Of a stretch of DNA of 64,000 bases, positions 1-9,240 are shown one piece after another; positions within the stretch are counted from its first letter, which is position 1, and every line of letters starts with the position of its first letter. The DNA comes from Batkoa obscura (taxonomy: Eukaryota; Entomophthoromycota; Entomophthoromycetes; Entomophthorales; Batkoaceae): assembly GCA_030770535.1 (NCBI GenBank), contig JASVEC010000005.1, positions 1,178,001-1,242,000 on the forward strand, given 5' to 3'. A program made the translations under genes and the position numbers. A model generated the notes under the pieces. It did not search any database. It was not told where the DNA came from and worked only from the letters and a program-made list of their open reading frames with translations.

Positions 1-144
1 TTGAAGGTCGAATGTTGGGTGCTTTGGAGCTCAATTGGTCAGACTCCGAGCGCGTTTATAGATTTCAAGGATTATGATTGGAAAATAGAGAATCAATTTC
101 AAGGGAAAGAAACGAGATCATTTACAATGAATATAATTGGATAA
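1..144 (+). CDS. C-terminal end of an unidentified protein (5' part outside window)
   Basis: Frame 1 is open from the first base to a TAA at 142-144 and encodes the last 47 residues of a protein, including the segment SIGQTPSAFIDFKDYDWKIE. I do not recognise the family. That it is real coding sequence is supported by a second, diverged copy of the same peptide on the minus strand near 19.2 kb, where the matching segment reads LIGQTPNAFKGFSYSDWKIK: the conservation is at protein level, including the substitutions expected of coding DNA. Base composition (G+C rich for this window) also fits an exon. Nothing can be said about the full length or function. Confidence 0.6.
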   Translation: MKVECWVLWSSIGQTPSAFIDFKDYDWKIENQFQGKETRSFTMNIIG

Positions 145-590
145 GCCTACCTCACAGACAATATTATTAGTTAAAGTTATCAGATTAAAACTTGAATAAT
201 AAATTAACAATACTTCGAATATCCATCAAGTTTACTTAATATTCAATACTTATTGGTTCCAATCTTGAGTTTTACTTTAACGATAGTAACTTCTATAAAT
301 AATTATGAACATCATAATTATAAACAATAATTAGGAACAAATGAATACATCATTATCATCATCCAGTTTTCATATTGTTATAATCAAACCAGAATATGGG
401 GATGTATTTTTTTATTTAAGAATTTTATAAATATTATACATTAATTTAAAATTATTGATATCATATTAGTATGTAGTTTTAATGTTATAATAAATTGATT
501 TTTCAAGTTATTTTTAAACTTATTTTATAATACATATTAATATATTATTCGAAATAATTAATAAAAAATGCATTGAAAATTAAAATCATA
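145..590. other. Intergenic, AT-rich, with one MITE fragment
   Basis: No gene is visible. It carries a left-end MITE fragment at about 397-436 and otherwise simple AT-rich sequence. Confidence 0.6.
397..436 (+). repeat. MITE fragment (left end only)
   Basis: Begins TGGGGATGTATTTTTTT and continues through the ATTTAAGAATTTTA block seen at one end of the full copies, then loses similarity. The other end is absent, so it is a truncated copy. Confidence 0.6.
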
Positions 591-693
591 TGGGGATGTT
601 TTTTTTGGATTCATTATTTTTTCCATTTTTTAAGCGTTATTTGAGCGGAAAGATTGCTAGTAAAATTCTTAAACAAAAAAATACATTCTCGTA
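591..693 (-). repeat. MITE copy, fused to truncated transposon
   Basis: Full-length copy in reverse orientation: starts TGGGGATGTTTTTTTTGG, contains the TTTTAAGCGTTATTTGAGCGG core and ends in a decayed terminus (ACATTCTCG). The base after it is internal sequence of the 2.87-kb transposon, so this MITE marks the internal breakpoint of the truncated transposon copy. Confidence 0.85.
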
Positions 694-1626
694 TTGATCA
701 ATTAATTTCAAAATTTGAGATTTTTGTTTGTGAAAATAATAGATTTAATAACTTAACTGTCAATAATGGGCAAATAAATATAATTTTTAAAAAGTATGAA
801 AGAAACAAAGATATAATAATAATAATAAAAATAAAAGGTATTAAAAAGTATTTACATTTACATTTTATCAAACGTGATAATAAACTACACTGTTATCCAG
901 TATCTGATAGATCAAAAAAAGCGATATAACTCCAATTAAAGTTATAGAGTCTATAGAGAATAGAAAAATTAAAAGATCAACCCCAGCTTATCTTACAAAA
1001 ATAACTGAAAATTTAAAAGCTTCGATATTTAGTAAGCAAGTAAGTAGCTTATTAGATGATAGAAATCAATTATTAAATGTTGATATTACTTAAATTATTG
1101 ATAGCTAAGTTAATGAATAGTCAAAGAGCAAGTAGTTATAATAATAAGTAAAAACTATTATTATACTGCTTGTATTACATAGGGATGGTTAATTATAGTT
1201 TTGGGGCTAACCACTCCCTCCCATGCAGCTATTTATTAACTTAGCGATATATTAATAATGTAATTATAACATTAGAATTGTTTATTCATTTGATAGCAAA
1301 TCTGCAGTGTTGAATATAAAACAGTTAATAATAAATATTTCTTAATAAAGTTATATAAAAATATATATTTATTTACATATTACAACTTTGACTAATATCA
1401 CTATACATGCTATATTAGTAAAATCTTTGCTAATCCAGAAATTTATATTAAATTTAATAAAAATTCCGCTAATTAACAATATAAATTATAACAAAATAAT
1501 TTAAAACTGTGTCCGGGTACTTTTGGCTTTTAATAAAGAATTTATTTTATAAAATTTTAAGCAAAGTTTTTAAAATATAATATTTAAAAATTGGATAAAA
1601 AAATGAAACCAATTCGGACACCCCCA
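694..1626 (-). mobile_element. Truncated copy of the 2.87-kb DNA transposon (left-end third)
   Basis: Reverse-complement copy of roughly 5147-6080 of the full-length element further right. It ends with the intact terminal sequence TTCGGACACCCCCA at 1626 and breaks off internally at about 694. The encoded peptide (positions 694-929) is residue-for-residue the same as the C-terminal 78 residues of the second transposase frame in the full copy, and the long non-coding end also matches almost base for base by eye. It therefore comes from a recent duplication, or is an assembly echo. It lacks the D-D-D catalytic part and cannot be autonomous. A MITE abuts each end. Confidence 0.9.
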
Positions 1627-1628
1627 TA

Positions 1629-1729
1629 TGGCGATGTATTTTTGTGTTTAAGAATTTTACTAACAATCTTTCCGCTCAAACAACGCTTAAAAAATGGAAA
1701 AAGTGATGAAATTAAAAAAAACACCCCCA
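1629..1729 (+). repeat. MITE copy adjoining transposon end
   Basis: Starts TGGCGATGTATTTTTGTG and ends ACACCCCCA. Only a TA (1627-1628) separates it from the terminal base of the truncated transposon copy, and TA also follows its right end (1730-1731), consistent with a TA target duplication. Confidence 0.9.
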
Positions 1730-3037
1730 TATAGCTATTTGATATAATGTGCACTGTTTATTGATGTACAGTAACAAGCCTTGGTATTAAATCTGGTTTA
1801 ACCATTTATTCTTCAAAGTTTAACAAATTACTATTCTTTAAAATTAAATAAGTTATCTATTCTTTTTTATCATCCTTAGTCCTAAGGGCGGCATTTTATT
1901 TTAAAATAATTTTAAAATATCCTTTTCTTTTTGGCATTTGTTCACTCTGAGTCTAAATTTAAAGACTTGCTAGCTAAATTCTTAAAGAAAAACATACATT
2001 ATTAAATAAATAACCTTTTATGCTTTTTTCTAAAAAAAATGCTTTAAAAGCAAAGCCTCTAAGAGATTTATTAATAACCCATAATCAGAGAGAAAAATAT
2101 AATAGAAAGAAGATAAAAGCCAAGAAGGAGAGTTATTTATTCTCCAATAATTAAAAAAGCGCGAAAAGGTTACTGTTATACATTCAAAGCTAGTAGTGAC
2201 TTTTATAGTAAAGAACGCGAAAAACTAAATGAAAAGTATTTAACTATATTTTAGTTTATTCTTTTTAAATATAAGTAACTTATGCACTATATGAGTCTTA
2301 ACCCTTAACAAGATTAAACTAAAAGATAAAATAGCTTCACGTAAAAATTTACATTATTAAGTTAGCAATAGTTGAATATGAAAATATTGATACTTGTAAA
2401 AATTGTTTATGAAATCAAATTAGATTGAAAGCGATATTTAATATTAATTTTGTATCATAAATATAATGATAACTCATCTTTACAGTAACAAATAATTAAT
2501 ATGATTATTACATTATATCCGCTTGCTTGATATAGTAATTTCTAAAACCGTCCATTCTCAAATTAACGTGACCACGTTATATAAAGAAGAAATAAAAAAG
2601 GCAGTGCACTTACTATATTAAATTAACCTTATAAAAAAGGGAGATTTCTATATAAGGACGTAGTAAATTAACATCTATTAAAACTGACGTTAGCTTTCTT
2701 AAGAAAGCGCTTAAATCAACATTATAACCTCGAGTTCTTATTGTATCTATAAAATTGCTGTAATATAAATAAAATATAAAGCAATACAAAATCTTTTGAC
2801 TTTAATTATAGCTTTGCCCGTATTTGCAAAATATGTTCGCAAGTCCAATATTGTGGTGCTCCTATATTTGATTAAAAAATTGATTATTACATCAATAATA
2901 AGCGTTTAAACTAAAGTATTGATTAGTTTAAACTATAAATCATTGAAAAAGAAAAGCCAGGTTACTTTATAAATTATTATACTAGAAACCTATACGTTTT
3001 TAAAGGATTTAACGACTTAATGGTTTATTAGCTTATA
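1730..3037. other. Intergenic, about 1.3 kb, probable decayed repeat DNA
   Basis: Both strands lack a sizeable open frame. Short runs, for example 2040-2240, have a lysine/glutamate-rich, coding-like look but are interrupted; I cannot name a source. No RNA gene seen. Confidence 0.5.
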
Positions 3038-3134
3038 TGGGGATGTATTTTTTTGTTTAAGAATTTTACTAACAATCTTTCCGCTGAAATAGCGCTTAAA
3101 AAATGAAAAAATAATGAAGCTAAAAAAACCCCCA
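3038..3134 (+). repeat. MITE copy
   Basis: Starts TGGGGATGTATTTTTTTG and ends ACCCCCA; flanked by TATA on both sides, in which a TA duplication is implied. Confidence 0.9.
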
Positions 3135-3686
3135 TATAGAAGCTAGAAAATTTTCTCCTACATAATTTATTAATCTCAAAGATTTCATCAATCAAAATTT
3201 TATGATTAGGCGAATTGCTATATATTTATGAATAAAAATCATCTTGTTTTTTTACATTGTTTATCATATTCTAGATAAGACATATTTTGTGACGTTCTAT
3301 TTCTATATATCTACATGAATTTTTGTACTTATATTCGAAGTTTGATATTTTCCCGCCTTTAATATAATATCCGAAGCTTGCAATATTTATGATATTTATA
3401 TATGTTAAGAATTATAAAGTACAAAAAATATTCACTACAGGTCAACGAGCATTTTTTATGAAAATAGTAAATTTGCTTTAACCAATGTTTGGTAATTGAC
3501 GAATCAAAAGCGTGTGTTAATACAATATCAAATTAAAACTCATCAATTTGAAAGCAATTTTCATTTCATAAAGGGCTTTGAAATTCGTAAGAATATTATG
3601 CAAGAAAATAACAGCAACTTTATCTTTAAAAAGTATAAAAGCACACTCAAAATATCATTTTAATCAAACTCATCAATTAAAAACCA
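3135..3686. other. Upstream region of the OYE-family gene
   Basis: AT-rich non-coding sequence with no further gene; holds the TATA box at 3634-3641. Confidence 0.6.
3634..3641 (+). promoter_or_regulatory. TATA box of the OYE-family gene
   Basis: TATAAAAG 46 bp before the ATG at 3687. The same motif stands at the same distance before several other genes here. Confidence 0.55.
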
Positions 3687-4790
3687 ATGTCACAATACAA
3701 AAGCTTACAACAATCATTAGATCTTAAAGGTTTAAAGCTCAAAAATCGTGTTCTTCTCTCCTCAATGACACGTAATCGTGGAATTGTACCAAATGATATC
3801 AATATCGATTTTTATACTCAAAGAGCATCAGCAGGTTTGATTTTAACAGAAGGTATTCTTATTGAGCCTCAAGGTACTGAATGGCCAGAAGCCCCAGGAA
3901 TTTGGAGTAAAGAGCAGATCAAAGCATTCAAAAAGTTGAATGATGCAGTACATAGTAAAGATGGTCTAATTTTTGGTCAATTATGGCATGTAGGAAGGGC
4001 TGCTAACACATTACATAATGCTGGTATAGCTCCACCTGCTCCTTCTGCTGTTCAAGCTAATGCTGGTAAATTCCGCTTACTTGAAGGCAAACCAGGTTAT
4101 TCAGTTCCAAAAGCCATCGAGGATCCTAAAAAATATATACAAATGTTTAAACAAGCTGCTATTAATGCTAAAGAAGCTGGGTTTGATGGTATTGAATTAA
4201 GTGGTGCTGGTGGCTATTTACCTCATCAATTCCTTGAATCTCACTCTAACAAGCGTACTGATAACTATGGTGGTAGTATTCAGAATCGTTCTCGTTTTAC
4301 CCTTGAAATTATTGATGCTTTTGTTGAAGTATTCCCAGCTGATAGAGTTGGTATCAAATTATCACCATGTGGCGGTCATAATGATATGGGTGAAAAAACC
4401 GAAGCAAAAGCCTATGAGCTATATAGTTATCTAATTTCAGAACTTGATAAACGCAATATTGCTTATATTCAGCTTATGCGTCATCTTCCTGATCTCGATC
4501 CAACCAATCGTGGTCTTAAACTTGATGTTGAGAAATTCTTCCCATTAATTAAAAATGCTAAAATCTTCCTTAATGGTGGTATTACAGCTGAAGAAGGAGA
4601 TAAATACATTGCTGATAGTAAAGTAGATGCCATTGTCTATGGTCGTCCCTATATTGCTAACCCAGATCTTCCAGAACGTTTCTTTAATGGTTATGAATTG
4701 GCTCAAATTACCAATTATTCAGCTCTTTATTCATATGAAGGGGAAGATCGCCATGTTGGTTACTCTGACTTCCCTAAATATAATAACTAG
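3687..4790 (+). CDS. Old-yellow-enzyme family NADH:flavin oxidoreductase, active-site variant
   Basis: Intact, intronless 367-residue TIM-barrel flavoenzyme of the OYE/12-oxophytodienoate reductase family, the usual length for the family. Visible signatures are the FMN-side MTR motif (Thr28), GQLWHVGR with Gln98, the QFLESHSNKRTDNYGGS segment at 181-197, NRSRFTLEIIDA after it, and LNGGIT plus VYGRPYIANPDLP in the phosphate-binding C-terminal part. Family members reduce C=C bonds of enals, enones or nitro compounds using FMN and NAD(P)H. The family's substrate-binding pair, normally His and Asn or His in a H-x-A-N-G-Y context, is here Ser172 and Gly175 (LSGAGGYL); the proton-donor Tyr177 is kept. 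Binding of the usual carbonyl or nitro group should therefore be altered. Start chosen at the first ATG, just after a good TATA box. No targeting signal; probably cytosolic. Confidence 0.93.
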   Translation: MSQYKSLQQSLDLKGLKLKNRVLLSSMTRNRGIVPNDINIDFYTQRASAGLILTEGILIEPQGTEWPEAPGIWSKEQIKAFKKLNDAVHSKDGLIFGQLWHVGRAANTLHNAGIAPPAPSAVQANAGKFRLLEGKPGYSVPKAIEDPKKYIQMFKQAAINAKEAGFDGIELSGAGGYLPHQFLESHSNKRTDNYGGSIQNRSRFTLEIIDAFVEVFPADRVGIKLSPCGGHNDMGEKTEAKAYELYSYLISELDKRNIAYIQLMRHLPDLDPTNRGLKLDVEKFFPLIKNAKIFLNGGITAEEGDKYIADSKVDAIVYGRPYIANPDLPERFFNGYELAQITNYSALYSYEGEDRHVGYSDFPKYNN

Positions 4791-5146
4791 TAGCTTCATT
4801 AGTCTTAGAGTGTATTAAAAATTAATATTATATAGATTTTATTTTAACTTTTAATGTATTTGATTTTTTTGTTATAATAGAAGGTTAAGGTAAGACAGCG
4901 CTTGCTAACCTAAAAACAAATGAGATAGATAAAAGAGAGAGTAGCTCGGTATTTTTAATAGAATAGTAAAAAGAAAATACAGGGTTTATTTTTTTAGGCG
5001 GACTATTATAAAAGGAGGATAATGTTATCAAATTCATTGGAAGTAAGGATTTGAATGAGAAGTGAAAAATTTAAAGGTAAGTTAAAGGGATAATTTGAAC
5101 ATACTTATTAAGAATAAAAATCGTCGGTTTTAAAACGTAATTATAT
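4791..5146. other. Intergenic between OYE gene and transposon
   Basis: No gene or repeat recognised apart from simple AT-rich sequence. Confidence 0.5.
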
Positions 5147-5679
5147 TGGGGGTGTCCGAATTGGTTTCATTTTTTTATCCAATTTTTAAATATTATATTT
5201 TAAAAACTTTGCTTAAAATTTTATAAAATAAATTCTTTATTAAAAGCCAAAAGTACCCGGACACAGTTTTAAATTATTTTGTTATAATTTATATTGTTAA
5301 TTAGCGGAATTTTTATTAAATTTAATATAAATTTCTGGATTAGCAAAGATTTTACTAATATAGCATGTATAGTGATATTAGTCAAAGTTGTAATATGTAA
5401 ATAAATATATATTTTTATATAACTTTATTAAGAAATATTTATTATTAACTGTTTTATATTCAACACTGCAGATTTGCTATCAAATGAATAAACAATTCTA
5501 ATGTTATAATTACATTATTAATATATCGCTAAGTTAATAAATAGCTGCATGGGAGGGAGTGGTTAGCCCCAAAACTATAATTAACCATCCCTATGTAATA
5601 CAAGCAGTATAATAATAGTTTTTACTTATTATTATAACTACTTGCTCTTTGACTATTCATTAACTTAGCTATCAATAAT

Positions 5680-6603
5680 TTAAGTAATATCAACATTTAA
5701 TAATTGATTTCTATCATCTAATAAGCTACTTACTTGCTTACTAAATATCGAAGCTTTTAAATTTTCAGTTATTTTTGTAAGATAAGCTGGGGTTGATCTT
5801 TTAATTTTTCTATTCTCTATAGACTCTATAACTTTAATTGGAGTTATATCGCTTTTTTTGATCTATCAGATACTGGATAACAGTGTAGTTTATTATCACG
5901 TTTGATAAAATGTAAATGTAAATACTTTTTAATACCTTTTATTTTTATTATTATTATTATATCTTTGTTTCTTTCATACTTTTTAAAAATTATATTTATT
6001 TGCCCATTATTGACAGTTAAGTTATTAAATCTATTATTTTCACAAACAAAAATCTCAAATTTTGAAATTAATTGATCAATATCTTCTATTTTACCTAATG
6101 CTTCAAGATTATTTTTCCACTGTGAAAGATTTCCAAAATGCCCGTCAACTATACTTTTTCCATAATGCTCAGCAAAAAAATTAAGATCAATATTTAAACT
6201 ACTATTTATTTTATAAATTTCTTCAAATACATAATGTAAAAACTCTTGAGATTTGAAATGATATTCTGTATCTGCCCATATATTAATTTTTGTAAACTTT
6301 TTAAATAAAGGCTCTTTAGATATTAAGTCAATTAAACAATCTCCTGCATATGCTGAATCATGATTTAATATTTCAGATAAATAATCAAAATAAACTTTGC
6401 CTATTGTTTTATCGTTTTTTAAATACAAAACGCCAAATCCTAATACTGATATAGCTTGTTTATTATAATAATCTAAATTTATTGGATCTGGTCTTGTTCC
6501 TATTTCCATATTTTGTTTAAAGTCTAAAATTATTATACAACTTCTATTATTTAATTTTTTAATAGTTTCATTAAATATGATTTTTTGAGTATCAACACAA
6601 AAT
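5680..6603 (-). CDS. Transposase catalytic part, D-D-D type
   Basis: Open in one frame from upstream of 6603 to the stop at 5844. The N-terminal residues precede the first ATG at 6509: reading back in frame gives CIIILDFKQNMEIGTRPD, a D-F-x-x-N motif. Next come IWADTEYHFKSQEFLHY (second Asp) and FFAEHYGKSIVDGHFGNL (third Asp). This D..., D-x-x-x-H-F-K and H-x-G-K-x-x-x-D layout resembles the RNase-H-like catalytic region of many uncharacterised eukaryotic transposase-like proteins; I cannot place it in a named superfamily. After the stop at 5844, a frame shifted by -1 at a run of seven A (5853-5859 on the plus strand, as T) is open for about 60 more codons to a stop at 5680-5682. The same run of seven is present in the truncated copy. 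Relative to the upstream frame (7383-6604) this one is displaced +1 at a run of six A (6621-6626). Confidence 0.7.
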
Positions 6604-7383
6604 TCATAGTTTATATAACCTTTTTTCTTTATTAAAAGATTCCTCTATCTCTGCTTTATTTTCTGTCGCTGTATTTATTTTATTTTCAAACAACTTTTTC
6701 CTAACTGTATACTGGGCACATATATTACATAAATCTGTTTTTCTTGCTGGATTTTTAAAATTATTTGGTATATATTTGAAAAATGTTGACCTAGCTACTG
6801 CTTTATCTTTTAAATCATTAAAATACTTACTGTATATCATCCTTCTACTTTTATTTAATATATATATATTCTCTGACGAATATTTATCATTATTTTTTTT
6901 ACTAAATCTTGATGAAATAGTTGAATTATCAAGTAAATATTGTATAATAATCTCAATTTGCTCATCTTTAATTTTTTTTGTATTTTTGATAGTAGGTCGT
7001 AACGTTGGTATTTTTTTATTATTAATTATTTTTGAATAATCATATTGATTTCTATTTATATTAAATCCAAAACTTTTACATTCATCAAAAGAATATACTG
7101 AAGCTATAGTCGATAATAATGCTACTTGTTGGTTTTTATTTCCTGTTTCCCTTAAAGCACTAATTTTATACATTGCTTGATTAAGTCTGTTATTATTAAT
7201 AGTAAACTTTAATGACATTTCTTTTCCTTTTTTTGTTTTATTATAAAATTCCATAAACTCTGGGTTATTGTGAATAGTTAAAATTGATGTAAATGAATTA
7301 CAATGTTCATATAATTTGCTTCTTTCTATTGGATTAAAATCTTTAGAAATTCCATTTCGAAGTTTAGTTATAAAAGCTTGCAT
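6604..7383 (-). CDS. Transposase N-terminal part
   Basis: A 259-residue frame ending 1 bp before the catalytic frame continues in another phase, so both parts very probably belonged to one protein. It is Lys/Asn-rich and carries a C-x-x-C motif (LCNICAQYTVRKK, near residue 215) just before the catalytic part, as DNA- or zinc-binding segments commonly precede D-D-D domains. A block around residues 80-110 (ALRETGNKNQQVALLSTIAS) may be a DNA-binding helix cluster. No family recognised. The phase change falls in a run of six A, so it is either a mutation, a read error, or a frameshift site. Confidence 0.6.
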   Translation of the reverse strand: MQAFITKLRNGISKDFNPIERSKLYEHCNSFTSILTIHNNPEFMEFYNKTKKGKEMSLKFTINNNRLNQAMYKISALRETGNKNQQVALLSTIASVYSFDECKSFGFNINRNQYDYSKIINNKKIPTLRPTIKNTKKIKDEQIEIIIQYLLDNSTISSRFSKKNNDKYSSENIYILNKSRRMIYSKYFNDLKDKAVARSTFFKYIPNNFKNPARKTDLCNICAQYTVRKKLFENKINTATENKAEIEESFNKEKRLYKL

Positions 7384-7442
7384 TTTGTTTTTATTTTAAT
7401 AAAAAACAAAGTCAAATAATTATATATTTACATCTTATATAA

Positions 7443-7649
7443 CTATTGAATATTTAATAAAAAATACAAAACACTGTGAAATATCGTTTCATCATCTCTA
7501 TAATTGATTATCGCATAATAATCACTTAACTTGTTTACAAAACTAGTTGGAGTATAAAATAGATTCTTCAACATAATAGCTCGAGGCTTTTTAATTGAAT
7601 TGTTCCCTAATATTTTACTTTTAATAAAGCCACTAAGCCTTTCTGACAA
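7443..7649 (-). CDS. Small frame inside the transposon, unidentified
   Basis: 68 codons starting MSERLSGFIKSKILGNN, upstream of and in line with the transposase frames inside the same element. It may be a 5' exon or an N-terminal remnant of the transposase. No clear splice sites join it to the next frame, so its status is open. Confidence 0.3.
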   Translation of the reverse strand: MSERLSGFIKSKILGNNSIKKPRAIMLKNLFYTPTSFVNKLSDYYAIINYRDDETIFHSVLYFLLNIQ

Positions 7650-8014
7650 TATCTTATGTAGATTTTACAGTAGTATCCTGTATTCTATTTATTTTACATA
7701 GTTCGTAGCTTATTGCGTATTATTCCTATTGATTTAAGTCTATTTTAGCTATATAAACTAAGGGCTTTTGACTTACGGCCAGTTAATTAAGCTAGAACTG
7801 CCTTTAACTCCAATTACTGAGTACTAACTTTTACAAACATATAATTAAAAAAATTAAAAAAATAAAATAAACAAAATAAGTCTTTAAGTTAAATCTCTAT
7901 ATTAGTTTTAAGCTTTTTAAATTTAGCTGATGATACATTAAAGACTTATAAATTTAAAAACTTAAAATTTGGATTAATTTCTAGTTAAATTCTGAAACCA
8001 ATTCGGACACCCCA

Positions 8015-8402
8015 TATCGACATTAAACAATACAGTAGAGTTCCATAGATACTATGATTGTTTTAACCATTACATTTGGAAAACTACTCTAAAGAACGAT
8101 GAGTCCTATTTTTATTATTTTATAGTAACTAAATTGTATAGTTATTTTCTGGGTTATAAATTTAACTAAATTTAATTATATAAATTCAGGAACTTACTTT
8201 TATGTGTTTATTACTATTATTTATTACATTTGTATCATTGAAGATTGACTCAGAAAATAAAAAAATAATAATCGATTACCAAGCATAATTCATCTTATAC
8301 TATACTTAAAATAACGTAGTTATTAAGACTTAATATAAATAATTAAGATAAAACGCTTTCAAAAAAGACCTTTGTATTTAGGTAAAATGAAATTCGATTT
8401 TA
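8015..8402. other. Intergenic between transposon and trypsin relic
   Basis: No feature seen beyond AT-rich sequence. Confidence 0.5.
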
Positions 8403-8424
8403 TTAATGTAACAAGTAACAAACT

Positions 8425-9240
8425 TTAAAACTTTTGGTCAACAAAAGATTTAAACATAAACAACTCAGTATGAATTCCTGGAAATTCTTTTTGAGCACAT
8501 CCATGTCGCCATGAAGTAATACCAACAAGAGTAGTTTTCCTTGGTTCAACTTTAGATATTGGGCCCCCAGGATCACCTTGACATGCATCTTTAGTTCCTT
8601 CTGGATAGCCGGTGCAGGACATCACGGTATCATTAACTATTTTGTTAACTGATTTGTAAGAGTCACCACATTTCTTGATATCATAAGTAGGTACTTTTAC
8701 TTCTAATAGTACATTACTTCCTCTACTATCTTCAGAAGTAGCATCCCAACCAACAGTAACTAATAATTGATTAGTTGATTTAGCAAATTCACCATCGTCA
8801 ATAATGAAGGTACCTTTTTGACTTAAACCCCAATTGCCTTCAATTTCCCAAATAGCTACATCATTTAAATCAAATTTATCAGTATTGTATTATGATTGAT
8901 TTTTCTACTCAACCACTTGGCATCGCTTACTCCCCTCTTTGCCTTCCTCACTTTTTATATCATAGCGATGGAAGCTAGCACCCCAATTAAAATTTCTTCA
9001 AAATTACAATGGGTGGCGGTGATAATTAAATTGGTTTTATAAGCCATTCCATTGCATAAATGTCATTTTAAGAGACCTAAACTAAGCATCCATGAATATT
9101 TATGTTTTAAAGATACTTCATATTCATCAATAGCTCTTGCTGGTGGTAACACATCCAATGCTTGGGATAAAGTGACTAATGCTGAAGGTGCTACCAATTT
9201 TAAATCCATGGTTAGTTTTTATTGATTTTCAGGCTCTTTC
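8425..9240 (-). pseudogene. Trypsin-like serine protease (S1) relic
   Basis: Reading on the minus strand in broken frames gives, in order, a signature around the catalytic His (NLIITATHCNF), a segment equivalent to RYDIK...KWLSRKI, the catalytic Asp region (DLNDVAIWEIEGNWGL), LLVTVGWDATSED, and the C-terminal DACQGDPGGPIS followed by LVGITSWRHGCA and PGIHTE. S1 proteases need GDSGGP at the nucleophile; here Ser is Pro. There is also an in-frame stop before HLCNGMAYK and at least one frame change in the middle. It is thus a dead host gene, secreted trypsin being the ancestral product. Trypsin families are large in entomophthoralean fungi. Confidence 0.85.

Larger units (their letters stand above)
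5147..8014 (-). mobile_element. Full-length DNA transposon (2.87 kb), unclassified superfamily
   Basis: Bounded by inverted termini: left TGGGGGTGTCCGAATTGG TTTCA and right its complement ending GGACACCCCA. The trinucleotide TAT lies on both sides (5144-5146 and 8015-8017), so the target duplication is TAT or the TA inside it. The coding strand is minus. Transposase frames occupy about 7383-5680, with a further small frame at 7649-7443. A non-coding block of about 530 bp lies at the left end and about 360 bp at the right end. There are no LTRs, no reverse transcriptase and no capsid-type genes. A truncated, almost identical copy lies at 694-1626. The element ends match the abundant MITE of this window. 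Confidence 0.88.

Noticed and set aside
20-60. tRNA-like string GCTCAATTGGTCAGACTCC
   Set aside because: Looks like a tRNA D-arm/A-box, but there is no B-box or anticodon arm, and the same peptide is coded here and at 19.2 kb, so it is coding sequence.
654-929. 91-codon open frame on the plus strand
   Set aside because: It starts inside a MITE and continues into the truncated transposon; not an independent gene.
5147-8014. Virus-like or LTR element
   Set aside because: No LTRs, reverse transcriptase, polymerase or capsid genes; inverted ends and a D-D-D enzyme fit a plain DNA transposon.
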